From JAMXLO01 sp041487355 (GTDB lineage Bacteria; Pseudomonadota; Alphaproteobacteria; Acetobacterales; Acetobacteraceae): a stretch of 5,969 nucleotides of DNA. Positions 5,909-5,969 of this stretch are shown in pieces. The translations under genes and the position numbers were made by a program. The notes under the pieces were generated by a model that searched no databases, was not told the DNA's origin, and saw nothing but the letters and a program-made list of their open reading frames with translations. Numbering within the stretch: position 1 is the stretch's first letter; every line of letters starts with the position of its first letter. The stretch is taken from the NCBI GenBank assembly GCA_041487355.1, contig JBGPND010000282.1, positions 1 through 5,969 on the forward strand. The letters are read 5' to 3'.

Positions 5909-5969
5909 ATGGCGAATGTTCGCAAGAAGCACGGCGTTGATTTCAAGGCGAAGGTGGCATTGGCGGCGG
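5909..5969 (+). CDS. IS3-family transposase OrfA, N-terminus only
   Basis: The first 20 codons, MANVRKKHGVDFKAKVALAA, are visible before the window ends. 'FKAKVALAA' is the opening of the helix-turn-helix DNA-binding protein OrfA found in many IS3 elements. OrfA binds the terminal repeats; in IS3 elements it is normally fused to the OrfB DDE catalytic domain by programmed -1 frameshifting. The ATG at 5909 has AGGGG 6 nt upstream, and no earlier in-frame start is supported. Too little is present to assign a subgroup. Confidence 0.8.
   Translation, partial: MANVRKKHGVDFKAKVALAA

Larger units (their letters stand above)
5830..5969 (+). mobile_element. IS3-family insertion sequence, left end (continues past window)
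   Basis: The element appears to start with TGAGGTGGCCCCCGAAAACT at 5830, which has the TG opening and the 'CCCC-GAAAACTGGAC' body typical of IS3-family terminal repeats. About 80 nt downstream an IS3-type orfA starts. The left boundary is supported independently by where GxxExxY homology breaks off. A short 11-bp palindrome (GAGAG-A-CTCTC, 5864-5874) and a larger stem-loop lie between terminal repeat and orfA. The right end, orfB and the target duplication are outside the window, so completeness cannot be judged. Confidence 0.8.

Overview
The window is GC-rich with strong GC codon bias. Gene families and repeats suggest an alphaproteobacterium, possibly Rhodospirillales or Acetobacteraceae. 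That placement rests on protein resemblance and repeat style recalled from memory, not on a search.

Layout, left to right. (1) Positions 2-1042 hold the C-terminal part of a half-size ABC exporter: the end of the membrane domain plus a complete nucleotide-binding domain. (2) Directly abutting it at 1043 is a full-length trehalose-6-phosphate synthase gene (otsA, GT20). (3) A 157-bp gap carries a perfect 38-bp inverted repeat and a plausible promoter. (4) Positions 2571-5330 hold three tandem paralogues of TfdA-like Fe(II)/2-oxoglutarate dioxygenases, separated by 5 and 19 bp and almost certainly one transcription unit. All three keep the HxD...H iron triad and C-terminal arginines. The second and third copies carry an in-frame 27-nt palindromic insertion near the N-terminus that the first copy lacks. 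(5) Positions 5331-5552 contain no gene but include a perfect 49-bp inverted repeat with a 30-nt loop. (6) Positions 5829-5553, minus strand, hold the 3' remnant of a GxxExxY-family (PD-(D/E)XK-like) gene. It is cut at about 5830 by the left end of an IS3-family insertion sequence, whose orfA starts at 5909 and runs off the window.

How the genes work together. The exporter and otsA look co-transcribed, but no functional link is proven. The dioxygenases are predicted to oxidise one or more aryloxyalkanoate-like or related carboxylate/sulfonate substrates, giving succinate and CO2 from 2-oxoglutarate. Three diverged copies suggest substrate diversification or a gene-dosage effect. No regulator, transporter or downstream catabolic gene for such a pathway is visible.

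The right third is rich in repeats and mobile DNA. The most unusual signals are the palindrome domesticated inside two coding sequences, the two long perfect hairpins flanking the dioxygenase cluster, and a stem-loop that can mask the transposase ribosome binding site. I see no clearly new multi-gene system.
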